From contig NZ_CP088952.1 of assembly GCF_021165955.1 (NCBI RefSeq), positions 124,001-188,000 on the forward strand: a stretch of 64,000 nucleotides of DNA, read 5' to 3'. Shown in pieces: positions 10,474 through 19,125 of the stretch. Every line of letters starts with the position of its first letter. Position 1 is the first letter of the stretch. Under the pieces are notes generated by a model. That model ran no database searches, was not told the origin of the DNA, and worked only from the letters and a program-made list of their open reading frames with translations. The DNA comes from Massilia endophytica. GTDB taxonomy: Bacteria; Pseudomonadota; Gammaproteobacteria; Burkholderiales; Burkholderiaceae_D. A program made the translations under genes and the position numbers.

Positions 10474-11207
10474 CAATCAGATCCTCGTATGTGAAGATGT
10501 TCTTTGATGGGATCATCCAATTCGGTCCATCCATTGCCTTTTGTATTGCGAGCAGCATTGACTATGTCAGCTATCGGCTTCTCGTCCAACGATTCCCACC
10601 CGGTGATCTTAAATTTTTCTAAGGTCCAAAGACCATCTTCGCCGCGTAGCCAATCTCCCTGTCCAGAGACCCTGATAGGGCTAGAAAGATACTCTTTGAT
10701 AAGCTCACGAGCCATTTCGCTATTTGCCTCGCACTTATGAATGCTTCCATCTGAGTCCTTGAGCCAGACAGGCACAGTGTTGTCCTTACCGCCGATTCGT
10801 ATAACCACGCCGTCAAGAACACCTACCTCTTTCACTCGATAGGTCTTTTGAACAGGAGTGTCCCTGCCAGGAAACGCCAGGATCACAGCACCCTGCGGGT
10901 GTTTGATTTGACCGACGGCCTTGTCAGACCTCAACATGCCGTTGAGGTTTTGATACGCTCTTTTCAGATCATCAGGCGCAGCATCGTCATGGACCAGACG
11001 CAAACGTGACTCCACCGCTTCCGTCGCGACCTCATCGACAACAGCTTCCAACACCGCACTTCCCGAGCGAAGCATTTTGAAATGTACAGAGGGTTCGCTG
11101 CCGTACAGCGCAGCCAGCTCGCTCATATACTCGGCGAGCCGGGACATCGGAATGGTCTCCGGCTTGAAGATGTCTATGCTGAATTCGAGTGCGTTAGGTG
11201 TTTCCAT
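10473..11207 (-). CDS. Unknown 244-aa protein coupled to PIN nuclease
   Basis: I do not recognise this family. The protein is soluble, 244 aa, mixed alpha/beta, with no signal peptide or membrane segment. It starts METPNALEFSIDIFKPETI. Notable parts are an N-terminal region with acidic VVDEVATEAVESRLRLVHDD (about 54-73), and a middle segment that looks beta-rich (YRVKEVGVLDGVVIRIGGKDNTVPVW). Its stop overlaps the PIN gene start by one base, so both are made from one message. As the first gene of a PIN operon it could be the antitoxin or a specificity subunit, but it has no recognisable AbrB, RHH or Phd DNA-binding motif. A LexA-like box lies 98 bases upstream of the start. Confidence 0.75.
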   Translation of the reverse strand: METPNALEFSIDIFKPETIPMSRLAEYMSELAALYGSEPSVHFKMLRSGSAVLEAVVDEVATEAVESRLRLVHDDAAPDDLKRAYQNLNGMLRSDKAVGQIKHPQGAVILAFPGRDTPVQKTYRVKEVGVLDGVVIRIGGKDNTVPVWLKDSDGSIHKCEANSEMARELIKEYLSSPIRVSGQGDWLRGEDGLWTLEKFKITGWESLDEKPIADIVNAARNTKGNGWTELDDPIKEHLHIRGSD

Positions 11208-11461
11208 GGCGTCACCATACTACAGGTAGAAAGTTCGGGAAATCTTGAGTTGCAAATTGCGGAACAATTCTTCACGCCTGTTGTCAAATTGCAATTCTAT
11301 GAAACTGTACGTATACACAGTATCTACGGTGAGCGCGAAATGTCAATCCTTGAGCCTTGCCCTTAGCGAGTTGCTGACGTTGTTCAGCAGGCGACAGTTA
11401 GCCGACGCGGAGCTTAGTGGCCGTTGACAAACTCCTAACCTCGCGTCTCAGAGGCGGACGC
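11208..11461. other. Intergenic region upstream of PIN module
   Basis: 254 gene-free bases between the minus-strand SPOR gene end (11462) and the start of the 244-aa gene (11207). The half next to the PIN module is AT-rich and holds the LexA-like box and candidate -10. The other half (about 11360-11461) shows nothing I recognise; no intrinsic terminator with a T-tract is visible for the SPOR/coaX run. Confidence 0.6.
11294..11322 (-). promoter_or_regulatory. LexA-like SOS box and promoter of the PIN module
   Basis: Positions 11303-11322 read AACTGTACGTATACACAGTA, containing CTGT-N8-ACAG, the LexA operator form used by E. coli and many beta/gammaproteobacteria. On the minus strand a TAGAAT -10 candidate (11299-11294) lies just downstream, so the box would sit across the -35/spacer of a leftward promoter with an approximately 87-base leader before the 244-aa gene. 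No plus-strand gene starts nearby, so the only plausible target is the 244-aa/PIN operon. LexA binding is inference from the motif. Confidence 0.55.
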
Positions 11462-12154
11462 TTACTTGGCGCAGCTGCGGATTTCCTGCTCGGGGAATCC
11501 CGCGGCGATTTTTTCGAGGGCGCTGCGAGTCTCGGTGCTCACGTCGCGGAACTGGTAGGCCAGCAGCTTGCTGCCGCCGAAGCGCGGCGCGATGCGGGCG
11601 CTGTGCACGCCCTGCTTGTTGAGCGCGGCGAGCTGGGTCTGGGCCGCCGCCTCGGTCTTGAACACGCCGAGCGAAATGCCCCAGCGCAGGGGCGGCTCGG
11701 GCATGACGAAGAAGTTGCTGATGCCTAGCGCGCGCAGTTCGGCGGCCTTCTTGTCCGCCCCTTCCTTGCTGCCCTGCGGCGGAATATGCACCATGTAGCT
11801 GGAAGCCTCCTGGCCTGGCACGTTGCGCCGCGACTGGCGGTCGCCCATCTCCAGCGCGGCGACGCGCGTTTCGAAGCGCCGGGCATCGGCCAGCTGGAAG
11901 CTGCCGATCTCAAGGCAGGCAGTGGGCCTGTCTTCGGCCGGCGCGGACGCTTGGGGAGCTGCTGCGGCGGCAGCGGCGTTGGCCTTGGCCGCTGAAATCG
12001 GCGTCAGCTTGCCGGCATTGAGCTGGTTCTTCAGGCGCGCAGGTTCGCGCTCGGCCTCGCTGAAATGGCCGAGATAGCCCTGTCCGTAGGCGAACAGTGC
12101 AACATTGGCGGCGAGCAGCGTCCAGAAGATCGGTTTCAGCACAGTCCTTCCCAT
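11462..12154 (-). CDS. SPOR-domain inner-membrane protein
   Basis: A 230-aa protein with an N-terminal membrane helix (about residues 7-25, PIFWTLLAANVALFAYGQG), an Ala/Lys-rich linker, and a SPOR-type domain (about 118-195: YMVHIPPQGSKEGADKKAAE through the repeat GISLGVFKTEAAAQTQLAAL). SPOR domains bind denuded septal glycan, so a role in division or wall metabolism is likely. It follows coaX by 2 bases, at the end of the argS-to-SPOR run. The coaX-SPOR pairing recurs in Burkholderiales by my recollection of such operons. The exact function is unknown. Confidence 0.85.
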   Translation of the reverse strand: MGRTVLKPIFWTLLAANVALFAYGQGYLGHFSEAEREPARLKNQLNAGKLTPISAAKANAAAAAAAPQASAPAEDRPTACLEIGSFQLADARRFETRVAALEMGDRQSRRNVPGQEASSYMVHIPPQGSKEGADKKAAELRALGISNFFVMPEPPLRWGISLGVFKTEAAAQTQLAALNKQGVHSARIAPRFGGSKLLAYQFRDVSTETRSALEKIAAGFPEQEIRSCAK

Positions 12155-12156
12155 TC

Positions 12157-12903
12157 TCAGCCCGCGCGCGCAGCGGCGTGCAGGCCGATCAGCACAATAT
12201 TGTCGATGTGGCGCAGCGGCAGCGCCAGGGCCTGCGCGACATATGGCGCGGCGCCGCCCGATATCAGCAGCTCCGCCGCCTCGTGCCGCGCGAAAGCGCG
12301 CTCGATGGCGCCTGCCTGCGCGGCCAGGATGCCGCTCAGGATCGCGTCATCCGTATTGTCGGCAAAGCCTGCGGGAAGCTTACCGTCTTGCGCGATCTGC
12401 GGCAACTGCGCGGTATTGCGCGCCAGGGAGCTCGCCATCAGCCCCAGTCCGGGCAGGATCATCCCGCCCAGGAAGACGCCATCCGCAGTCACGGCGTCGA
12501 TGGTGGTGGCCGTGCCGCAGTTGGCCACGATGATGTTCTTGCCCGGCGCCAGAGCATGCGCGCCGATGGCGGCGGCGAAGCGGTCGCAGCCCAGCTGGCC
12601 GGGATTGCGGTAGCCGTTGCTGATGCCCGCGCGGCGCGGCGAGGAGGCGAACCATTCGACCACGGCCAGCGGCACGCTGGCCCGCAACTGTGCCAGTATG
12701 GCCTCGCGTGCCGGCTCGCCCGCCACGTTGGCGGCGATCACGCGCAGCGGGCTTTCCATGCCGGACCACGCCGTAGCCAGCGTGGCTGCCTCCGCGTGCG
12801 GCACTGCGCCCTGCGCGCGCCAGTCGCCAAGTGCGGCCGCATCGTCGGCCAGCGCCCATTTGATGCGGGTATTGCCCGCGTCGATCAGCAGCAGGGCGCT
12901 CAT
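12157..12903 (-). CDS. coaX: Type III pantothenate kinase
   Basis: CoaX phosphorylates pantothenate, the first committed step of CoA synthesis; type III enzymes are insensitive to CoA feedback. The 248-aa protein shows the ASKHA-fold motifs: phosphate-1 LLIDAGNTRIKWAL at the N-terminus, the active-site segment GCDRFAAAIGA, phosphate-2 VANCGTATTIDAVTADG, and the GGMILPGLGLMASSLARNTA block. Its start overlaps the birA stop by 4 bases (ATGA), and the SPOR gene follows after 2 bases. Confidence 0.95.
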   Translation of the reverse strand: MSALLLIDAGNTRIKWALADDAAALGDWRAQGAVPHAEAATLATAWSGMESPLRVIAANVAGEPAREAILAQLRASVPLAVVEWFASSPRRAGISNGYRNPGQLGCDRFAAAIGAHALAPGKNIIVANCGTATTIDAVTADGVFLGGMILPGLGLMASSLARNTAQLPQIAQDGKLPAGFADNTDDAILSGILAAQAGAIERAFARHEAAELLISGGAAPYVAQALALPLRHIDNIVLIGLHAAARAG

Positions 12904-13700
12904 GACGCAAGCCTCAGCGACACGTCGCCCGACAGCACAGGCATGCGGCCGGAGGGAGTATCGAGCAGCAGGCGGCCCTGGTCGTCCACACCTGCCGCAA
13001 GTCCCTGCAGCAGCACCTGCCCGTTGTCGAGGATATTGACGGCCTCACCGCGCCAGGCCTGTAGCGCGTTCCAGCGTTCGGCGAAGGCGGCAAAGCCCGT
13101 ATGGTCGAACTCCTCCAGCACGGCCGCGAGGCGGCTCAGCAGGGCGGCGACGAGGGTGTTGCGGTCCATCTGCGCCAGCCAGGGGGCGGAGGACACGGTG
13201 CGGCCAATGGCCGCTTCCAGCTCGTCCGGCATCAGCAGGTTCATGCCGCAGCCGATCACGGCCCACAGGCTGCCGTCCGGCGTCGCCTGGGTTTCGACGA
13301 GAATGCCTGCCAGCTTGGCGCCGTCCTTCATCACGTCGTTCGGCCATTTCAGCTGCACCGGCACGCCCAGCCCGGCCAGCGTTTCGGCAATCGCCACGCC
13401 CACTGCCAGCGGCAGGCCTGCCATGCGGTGCAGGGGCCCCTGGAAGCGCCAGGCCAGGGAAAAAGTCAGGGACTTGCCGGGCTCCGACAGCCAGCTGCGT
13501 CCCGCGCGGCCGCGGCCTGCGGTCTGGCGTTCGGCAATGCGCAGCACTGGGCTGGAGAGCTGCGGCAACCGCGCCAGCAGGTCGGCATTGGTGGAGCCGG
13601 TTTCTTCCACCACCTCCACCGCAACGTGGGATGCGCTGGCGGCGCACTGCGCGCGGATGGCTGCGGCGGCGAGCATGTTCGGAGACTCAGGATGGTTCAT
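12900..13700 (-). CDS. birA: Biotin-[acetyl-CoA-carboxylase] ligase, monofunctional
   Basis: BirA makes biotinyl-AMP and attaches biotin to the BCCP subunit of acetyl-CoA carboxylase. I choose the ATG at 13698-13700 (MNHPESPNML), giving 266 aa; the frame stays open upstream but only inside the SDR gene. The catalytic domain shows VEETGSTNADLL, the biotinyl-AMP loop GRGRAGRSW and LKWPNDVM. There is no N-terminal helix-turn-helix, so unlike E. coli BirA it should not act as the bio repressor. It overlaps the SDR gene by 14 bases and coaX by 4. Confidence 0.94.
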   Translation of the reverse strand: MNHPESPNMLAAAAIRAQCAASASHVAVEVVEETGSTNADLLARLPQLSSPVLRIAERQTAGRGRAGRSWLSEPGKSLTFSLAWRFQGPLHRMAGLPLAVGVAIAETLAGLGVPVQLKWPNDVMKDGAKLAGILVETQATPDGSLWAVIGCGMNLLMPDELEAAIGRTVSSAPWLAQMDRNTLVAALLSRLAAVLEEFDHTGFAAFAERWNALQAWRGEAVNILDNGQVLLQGLAAGVDDQGRLLLDTPSGRMPVLSGDVSLRLAS

Positions 13701-14478
13701 GGCTGTTCTTGCGCGCCTTGTGCGGCGCCCTGGCGAAGGCCAGGTCGTAAAGTGCATTGGGCAGCATGCGCAGCAGCTTGGCCACAATGCCCATCTGCCA
13801 GGGAATGACGCGGTAGCTGTCGCCGCGCGCGATGGCGCTGGCCGCCGCTTCGGCGAAGCGCTCGGGCTTCATGAGGAAGGGCATGGGGTAGGCGTTCCGC
13901 TGCGTCATGGGCGTATCGATATAGCCGGGCGCAATGGTGACGACCTTGATGCCGTAAGGCCGCATTTCGAGCCGCAGCGATTCGCAGTAGCTGATCACAG
14001 CCGCCTTCGATGCGCTGTAGGCCGAGGCGCCGGGCAGCCCGCGTATGCCCGCCACGCTGGCAATCCCGACCAGCCGCGCCGGGGAGCGCTGGTTGCGCAG
14101 GGTGGGAATGAAAGGCGCAAAAGTGGCCACGGTGGCCGTGACATTGGTGGCGAGGATGGCTTCGAACACCGCCAGGTCCTCCGGCTGGTCCGTCAGCGTG
14201 CCATGCGAGATGCCCGCGTTGGCGATCACGATGTCCACACCCCCTGCATGGGCGATAAAGCTGCCTGCCGCGGCCTGCAGGGCCGAGTGGTCGCGCACGT
14301 CGGCCGGGTAGGCGCGGTGGCGTTCGGGATTTGGGAGAGTGGCAATCAGCGCGTCGAGCGCTTCGCCGCGCCGGGCCAGGAGGCCGAGCGTGGCGCCTTG
14401 TGCCGCGTAGTGCCTGGCGAGGGCGGCGCCGATGCCGCTGGAGGCGCCGGTGATAAAGACGCGCACCGCCCCATGCAT
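13687..14478 (-). CDS. SDR-family NAD(P)-dependent oxidoreductase
   Basis: A 263-aa classical short-chain dehydrogenase. The cofactor motif TGASSGIG is at residues 10-17, the NAG motif is in IVIANAGISHG, and the catalytic YxxxK is YSASKAA with the upstream Ser in GIASVAGIRG. The C-terminal YALYDLAFARAPHKARKN tail is basic and may be membrane-associated. The substrate cannot be told from sequence. The gene starts inside the dsbA stop (TAATG, 1-base overlap) and overlaps birA by 14 bases, so it is embedded in the run without an evident pathway link to either neighbour. Confidence 0.9.
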   Translation of the reverse strand: MHGAVRVFITGASSGIGAALARHYAAQGATLGLLARRGEALDALIATLPNPERHRAYPADVRDHSALQAAAGSFIAHAGGVDIVIANAGISHGTLTDQPEDLAVFEAILATNVTATVATFAPFIPTLRNQRSPARLVGIASVAGIRGLPGASAYSASKAAVISYCESLRLEMRPYGIKVVTIAPGYIDTPMTQRNAYPMPFLMKPERFAEAAASAIARGDSYRVIPWQMGIVAKLLRMLPNALYDLAFARAPHKARKNSHEPS

Positions 14479-15149
14479 TATTTCTTTTCCGCCTTGGCCT
14501 TGGCCACCAGGTAGTCCAGCACTTCAATGGCTGCCTGCTGCTGTTCCGGCTCGGTGTTCGCGTTGCCAGCGGCTGCGCCAGCCTGGTGCGGCGAGGTCTG
14601 GTAGCGGCCATCCACAATCACCACCGGCCAGTATTCCACCTTGTAGAGGTCCATCATGGCGTTTGCGCGGCGCAGCTTGCCCGTCACGCCGAAGGAACGG
14701 TAGGTGTCGATGAACTTCTGCTTGTCGATGCCGTTCTTTGCAGCCCATTCGAATACCGCTTCGTCGCGGTTCAGGCGGTTGCGCTCGACGTGGTAGGCGT
14801 CGAAGACCTTGGACTGAAGCTTCTCCGCCAGGCCCATGGCTTCCAGCGTGAAGAAGAGCTTCTGCTGCGGCACGGTGTCTTCGCGGAAGGGCACGTGCAC
14901 GCGCTTGAACACGATATTGTCACCCTGCTTCTTCACCCAGGCAGACAGCGCCGGCTCGAAGGAGTAGCAGTGCGGGCACCAGTAGGCGAAGAACTCGATC
15001 ACCTCGATTTTCTTGCCGCTGTCGGTCGGCTGCGGCGAGGGCAGCACGACGTATTCCGCGCCTTCCTTCGGGGTGGCGGGAGATGCCGACACGCCGATGG
15101 CAAAGCTGAGCAGGGCCAGGGCAGACAGGAATTTCTTCAGGAATTGCAT
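14478..15149 (-). CDS. dsbA: Periplasmic thiol:disulfide oxidoreductase DsbA
   Basis: DsbA introduces disulfides into exported proteins. The 223-aa precursor has a signal peptide (MQFLKKFLSALALLSFAIGVSA, cleavage after about residue 22) and the thioredoxin-fold active site Cys58-Pro-His-Cys61 (FFAYWCPHCY). The CPHC dipeptide is that of E. coli DsbA. One oddity: the residue before the presumed cis-proline is Trp174 (KVEYWPVVIVDGRY), where DsbA proteins normally have Val or Thr. It lies 13 bases after the 218-aa SPOR gene and overlaps the SDR start by one base. Confidence 0.93.
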   Translation of the reverse strand: MQFLKKFLSALALLSFAIGVSASPATPKEGAEYVVLPSPQPTDSGKKIEVIEFFAYWCPHCYSFEPALSAWVKKQGDNIVFKRVHVPFREDTVPQQKLFFTLEAMGLAEKLQSKVFDAYHVERNRLNRDEAVFEWAAKNGIDKQKFIDTYRSFGVTGKLRRANAMMDLYKVEYWPVVIVDGRYQTSPHQAGAAAGNANTEPEQQQAAIEVLDYLVAKAKAEKK

Positions 15150-15162
15150 GCGTCACTCCACC

Positions 15163-15819
15163 TTATCGCTGGTTGCGGACCACGGCCACGTCGATGCCGT
15201 TCTCGGAAAGCTTGCTGCGCACCTTGTTCATGTCTTCCACCTGGGTGAAAGGACCCACGCGTACGCGGTGCAGGACGCCGGTGTCGGTATTGCGGTCGGA
15301 AACCGATGCTTCGAAGCCGAGCAGCGCCAGCTTGGCGCGCGCGCTTTCGGCGTCGGAGACTTCGCGGAAGGCGCCAGCCTGCAGGTAGTACACCCACTTG
15401 TCCTCGCCCGGCGCGGCAGGCGCGGGCGCTGCCGCCTGCGCTGGCGGCGCGGCGCTGTTGACGGGCGGCGGAGGGGCGGGGCGCGCGCCAGCGGAAGGCT
15501 GGGCCTGGATCTTGTCCACCACGGCCTGCAGCGCGTCCGCAGCCGGAGCCTCCTTGGCGGGCTCCTTCTCGAAGTCGCGGTTGGCGTTGCGCACCGCTTC
15601 CTTGTTGCCGTACATCGGCTTGTTCGGGTCGGCGATCTGGCCCGAAGCCTGGTCCGCAGGCTTGGCCTTGCCCGCCTTGTCGGTGAAGGGGCTCTGGCCC
15701 TTGGTGATCATCAGCGCGACCACCACGGCAATCGCCAGGCCGATGACCAGGCCGATGATGATGCCCACCAGCGTATTGCCCTGCTGGCGCGAGAGGGTGA
15801 AGCGGGAAGGGAAAGTCAT
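15163..15819 (-). CDS. SPOR-domain membrane protein, FtsN-like architecture
   Basis: A 218-aa protein with a cytoplasmic N-tail (MTFPSRFTLSRQQGN), one membrane helix (about 15-40, TLVGIIIGLVIGLAIAVVVALM), a long Pro/Ala-rich periplasmic linker and a C-terminal SPOR domain (about 140-218: VYYLQAGAFREVSDAESAR and VRVGPFTQVEDMNKVRSKL). This is the layout of FtsN, which triggers septal peptidoglycan synthesis, but the linker is shorter and I cannot confirm FtsN function. It sits 13 bases after argS and 13 bases before dsbA; argS-SPOR pairs are typical of betaproteobacteria. Confidence 0.88.
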   Translation of the reverse strand: MTFPSRFTLSRQQGNTLVGIIIGLVIGLAIAVVVALMITKGQSPFTDKAGKAKPADQASGQIADPNKPMYGNKEAVRNANRDFEKEPAKEAPAADALQAVVDKIQAQPSAGARPAPPPPVNSAAPPAQAAAPAPAAPGEDKWVYYLQAGAFREVSDAESARAKLALLGFEASVSDRNTDTGVLHRVRVGPFTQVEDMNKVRSKLSENGIDVAVVRNQR

Positions 15820-15832
15820 GGCGTCCTTGCGA

Positions 15833-17542
15833 TTACATTTGGTTCGGCGCCGAAACGCCGATCAGGTCCAGGCCGTTGCGCAGCACCTGGCGCACCGCCA
15901 CCACCAGCGCGAGGCGGGCCAGCTTGAGCGCTTCGTCGTCCACCAGCACGCGCTCGGCGAAGTAGAAGCTGTGCAGTGCTGCCGCCAGGTCGCGCAGGTA
16001 GAAGGCCACCTGGTGCGGGCCGAGTTCGGCCTGGGCGCGCGCCAGCATTTCGGGATACTGGGCCAGGGTGGCCAGCAGCGTGGCTTCGGTGGGCGCGGTC
16101 AGCGGCGAGAGGTCCACGCCGGACAGGGTGGATGCGTCGCCGCCCCACTGTTCCAGCATGCGGCAGATACGCGCATGGGCGTACTGCACGTAGTACACCG
16201 GATTCTCGTCCGAAGTCTTGAGCGCTACGTCCACGTCGAACACGAATTCGGTGTCGGCCTTGCGCGAGATGAGGAAGAAGCGCACCGCGTCGCGGCCCTT
16301 GCCGATGTCGCCGCCGCCGGACCATTCGATCAGGTCGCGCACGGTCACGTAGGAACCGGCGCGCTTGGAGATCTTCACCTCGGCGCCGTCCTTCATCACG
16401 GTCACCATCTTGTGCAGCACGTAGTCGGGATAGCCCTGGGGGATATCCATGCCCACGGCCTGCAGGCCTGCGCGCACGCGGGCGATGGTGCCGTGGTGGT
16501 CCGAGCCCTGCACGTTGATGGCCTGGGTGAAGCCGCGCTGGAACTTCACGATGTGGTAGGCCACGTCCGGCACGAAGTAGGTGTATGTGCCGTCGGACTT
16601 GCGCATCACGCGGTCCTTGTCGTCGCCGTAGTCGGTGGTGCGCAGCCAGAGCGCGCCGCCATCCTCGAAGGTGTGGCCGTTCGCGATCAGCGCCTTCACG
16701 GCCGCATCCACCTTGCCGTCCTTGTACAGTGACGATTCGAGGTAGTAGTTGTCGAACTTGACGCCGAAGGCCTGCAGGTCGATGTCCTGCTCGTTGCGCA
16801 GGTAGGTCACGGCGAAGGCGCGGATCGATTCGAGGTCGTCCACATTGCCGCTGCCGGTGACGGGCGCGCCGTCGCTGGCGGACACGGTCTTCTTCGCCAG
16901 GAAATCGGCGGCGATGTCGGCGATGTAGTCGCCGTTGTAGGCCGATTCAGGCCATTCCGCATCGCCCGGCTTGAAGCCGCGCGCGCGCGCCTGCACCGAC
17001 ACGGCCAGGGTGTGGATCTGCACGCCCGCGTCGTTGTAGTAGAACTCGCGGGTGACCTTGTAGCCCTGCGCCTCGAACAGGGAGGACAGCGCGTCGCCCA
17101 GTGCCGCCTGGCGGCCATGGCCCACGTGCAGCGGGCCGGTGGGGTTGGCGGACACGAATTCGATGATCACGTTCTTGCCGGTGCCTGCATCGCTGCGGCC
17201 GAAGGCTTCGCCCTGCGCCAGCACGGTGTTCACCACGGACTGCTTGGCGGCGTCGCTCACGCGCAGGTTGATGAAGCCGGGGCCTGCGATCTCGGCACTG
17301 GCCACCAGGTTCTTGCCGTCCGGGTTCTCCAGCAGGGCGGCGACGATTTTCTGCGCCAGCTCGCGCGGGTTCATTTTCAGCTGCTTGGCCAGCTGCATGG
17401 CGATATTGCAGGCCACGTCGCCATGGGCGGCGTCGCGCGGGCGCTCCAGCACCACATTGGCGCTGATGTCGCTGCCTTGCAGGATGGGGGCGAGGGCGGC
17501 CTGGAACAGGGCGGTGATCTGTTGCTTTTGTTGGGCGAGCAT
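15833..17542 (-). CDS. argS: Arginine--tRNA ligase
   Basis: Charges tRNA-Arg with arginine. The 569-aa class I synthetase has the N-terminal additional domain, the HIGH-type motif HVGHGR near residue 130, the KMSKS-like KISKR (about residue 370), and the DALR anticodon-binding domain ending with the family terminus GVSAPNQM. It is the first gene of a seven-gene leftward run (argS, SPOR, dsbA, SDR, birA, coaX, SPOR) with gaps of at most 13 bases or overlaps. A TATAAT at 17580-17575 on the minus strand is a good -10 candidate, 33 bases before the start codon. Confidence 0.97.
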   Translation of the reverse strand: MLAQQKQQITALFQAALAPILQGSDISANVVLERPRDAAHGDVACNIAMQLAKQLKMNPRELAQKIVAALLENPDGKNLVASAEIAGPGFINLRVSDAAKQSVVNTVLAQGEAFGRSDAGTGKNVIIEFVSANPTGPLHVGHGRQAALGDALSSLFEAQGYKVTREFYYNDAGVQIHTLAVSVQARARGFKPGDAEWPESAYNGDYIADIAADFLAKKTVSASDGAPVTGSGNVDDLESIRAFAVTYLRNEQDIDLQAFGVKFDNYYLESSLYKDGKVDAAVKALIANGHTFEDGGALWLRTTDYGDDKDRVMRKSDGTYTYFVPDVAYHIVKFQRGFTQAINVQGSDHHGTIARVRAGLQAVGMDIPQGYPDYVLHKMVTVMKDGAEVKISKRAGSYVTVRDLIEWSGGGDIGKGRDAVRFFLISRKADTEFVFDVDVALKTSDENPVYYVQYAHARICRMLEQWGGDASTLSGVDLSPLTAPTEATLLATLAQYPEMLARAQAELGPHQVAFYLRDLAAALHSFYFAERVLVDDEALKLARLALVVAVRQVLRNGLDLIGVSAPNQM

Positions 17543-17574
17543 GTGCTAAAAAAATAACGGCTGAAAGAGGGCAC

Positions 17575-17580
17575 ATTATA
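17575..17580 (-). promoter_or_regulatory. -10 element, candidate argS promoter
   Basis: The minus strand reads TATAAT at 17580-17575, 33 bases upstream of the argS ATG, followed by a T-rich stretch in the leader. The best -35 candidate, TTGCCG, is only 15 bases away, shorter than optimal, so the -35 assignment is uncertain. Confidence 0.5.
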
Positions 17581-17667
17581 CTGGTTTGCACCGTCCGGCA
17601 ATATCGGGGCAGGCATGGGCGGCACTGATACAATCCCGCCTTCCCAAGAACGCACCACGGAACACCC

Positions 17668-19077
17668 ATGAGCAAGCGCCCGACGCTGTCCCTCAAGCCC
17701 AAGGCGGCGCCTGCCGCCGGCCCCAAGCTGCGCGCCAGCCATCACCGCGACCTGAAACCGGCGGTCCAGACCCGCTTCAAGACCGGCCTGAAGCCCGACT
17801 CCCTGGCCTTTGCCCTGCTGGGAGCGGCCACGGCCGCCCTGCACGTGGAGGGCGGCATTGCCCTGCCGCAGGCGCTGGCCGCCGTGTTCGCGGACACGGA
17901 AGCCACGCCCCAGGCGCGCGGCGCCATCCAGGACGTCGCCTACCGCGCCATGCGCCAGCTGGGGCGCAGCCAGGCCCTGGTGGCCCTGATGGCGCCCAAG
18001 GCCCCGGAACCGCTCGTGGGCGCGCTGCTGGCCTGCGCCCTGCCGCTCATGGGCTCCGCCGACGACGGCCCGCCCCCTTACGAGGCCTTTACCGTGGTGG
18101 ACCAGGCCGTGACGGCCGCCGCCGCCCACCCGGACACCATCCGCGCCAAGGGCATGGTGAACGCCCTGCTGCGCCGCTTCCTGCGCGAGCGGGAGGAGCT
18201 GCTGAAGACGGCCCTGCTGCAGCCCGCCGCGCGCTGGAACTATCCGCAGTGGTGGATCGACAGCATGAAGACGGCCTATCCGGCCCAGTGGCAGGACATC
18301 CTCGCCACCGGCAACAGCGCCCCGCCCCTGACCCTGCGCGTCAACACCCGCAAGGGCACGGTGGAGGACTACCTGAAGCTGCTGGAAGGCGCGGGCATGG
18401 CCGCCGCCCGCATCGGCCCCAGCGCCGTGCGCCTGGCCAAACCGGTGGGCGTGCACCTGATTCCGGGCTTCGCCGAAGGCCTCGCCTCGGTGCAGGACGC
18501 GGGCGCCCAGCTCGCCGCCCCGCTGCTGGATGTAAGAGATGGTATGCGTGTCCTGGACGCCTGCGCCGCTCCCGGCGGCAAGACCGGCCACGTGCTGGAG
18601 CTGGCAAATGTTGACATGACGGCAATGGATGCCGATGAAAAGCGCCTGCAGCGGGTGGGCGAGAACCTGGACCGGCTGGGCCTGAGGGCCGCCCTGCATG
18701 CGGGCCAGGCCCAGGAAAACGGCTGGTGGGACGGCCGGCCCTTCGACCGCATCCTGGCCGACGTGCCCTGCACGGCCTCCGGCATCGTGCGCCGCCACCC
18801 GGATATCCGCTGGCTGCGCCGCAAGGGTGACGCGCTCCAACTTGCAACACTTTCAGGCAAAATTCTCGACAATCTTTGGCACATGCTGAAGCCAAATGGT
18901 AAATTGCTGTTCGTGACATGTTCGTTGTGGCCGCAAGAATCCGAGGCGCAGGCGGCCGCTTTCGCGGTGCGCAATCGCGCCACGCGACTCGATGCGCCCG
19001 GCCAGTTGCTGCCCGCAGGCGGTAACGAACAGGATCACGATGGCTTGTACTACGCGCTGTTCCAGAAACCCGCGTGA
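17668..19077 (+). CDS. rsmB: 16S rRNA m5C methyltransferase, RsmB family
   Basis: RsmB methylates C967 of 16S rRNA using SAM. This 469-aa protein has a basic N-terminal extension, a NusB-like helical domain (about 45-175), and the RsmB/Sun methyltransferase domain: SAM motif VLDACAAPGGKTGHVLEL, motif IV DVPCTASG with one conserved Cys, and motif VI VTCSLWPQES with the second (catalytic) Cys. Gene order rsmB-DUF4390-ntrY-ntrX recurs in betaproteobacteria; here fmt and def, often adjacent to rsmB, are 17 kb away. Assignment to position 967 is from family membership. Confidence 0.9.
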   Translation: MSKRPTLSLKPKAAPAAGPKLRASHHRDLKPAVQTRFKTGLKPDSLAFALLGAATAALHVEGGIALPQALAAVFADTEATPQARGAIQDVAYRAMRQLGRSQALVALMAPKAPEPLVGALLACALPLMGSADDGPPPYEAFTVVDQAVTAAAAHPDTIRAKGMVNALLRRFLREREELLKTALLQPAARWNYPQWWIDSMKTAYPAQWQDILATGNSAPPLTLRVNTRKGTVEDYLKLLEGAGMAAARIGPSAVRLAKPVGVHLIPGFAEGLASVQDAGAQLAAPLLDVRDGMRVLDACAAPGGKTGHVLELANVDMTAMDADEKRLQRVGENLDRLGLRAALHAGQAQENGWWDGRPFDRILADVPCTASGIVRRHPDIRWLRRKGDALQLATLSGKILDNLWHMLKPNGKLLFVTCSLWPQESEAQAAAFAVRNRATRLDAPGQLLPAGGNEQDHDGLYYALFQKPA

Positions 19078-19125
19078 TCGTTTTGCCTGTTTATTACCGA
19101 CGCACCAAAAAAGAGCAGCCCGCAC

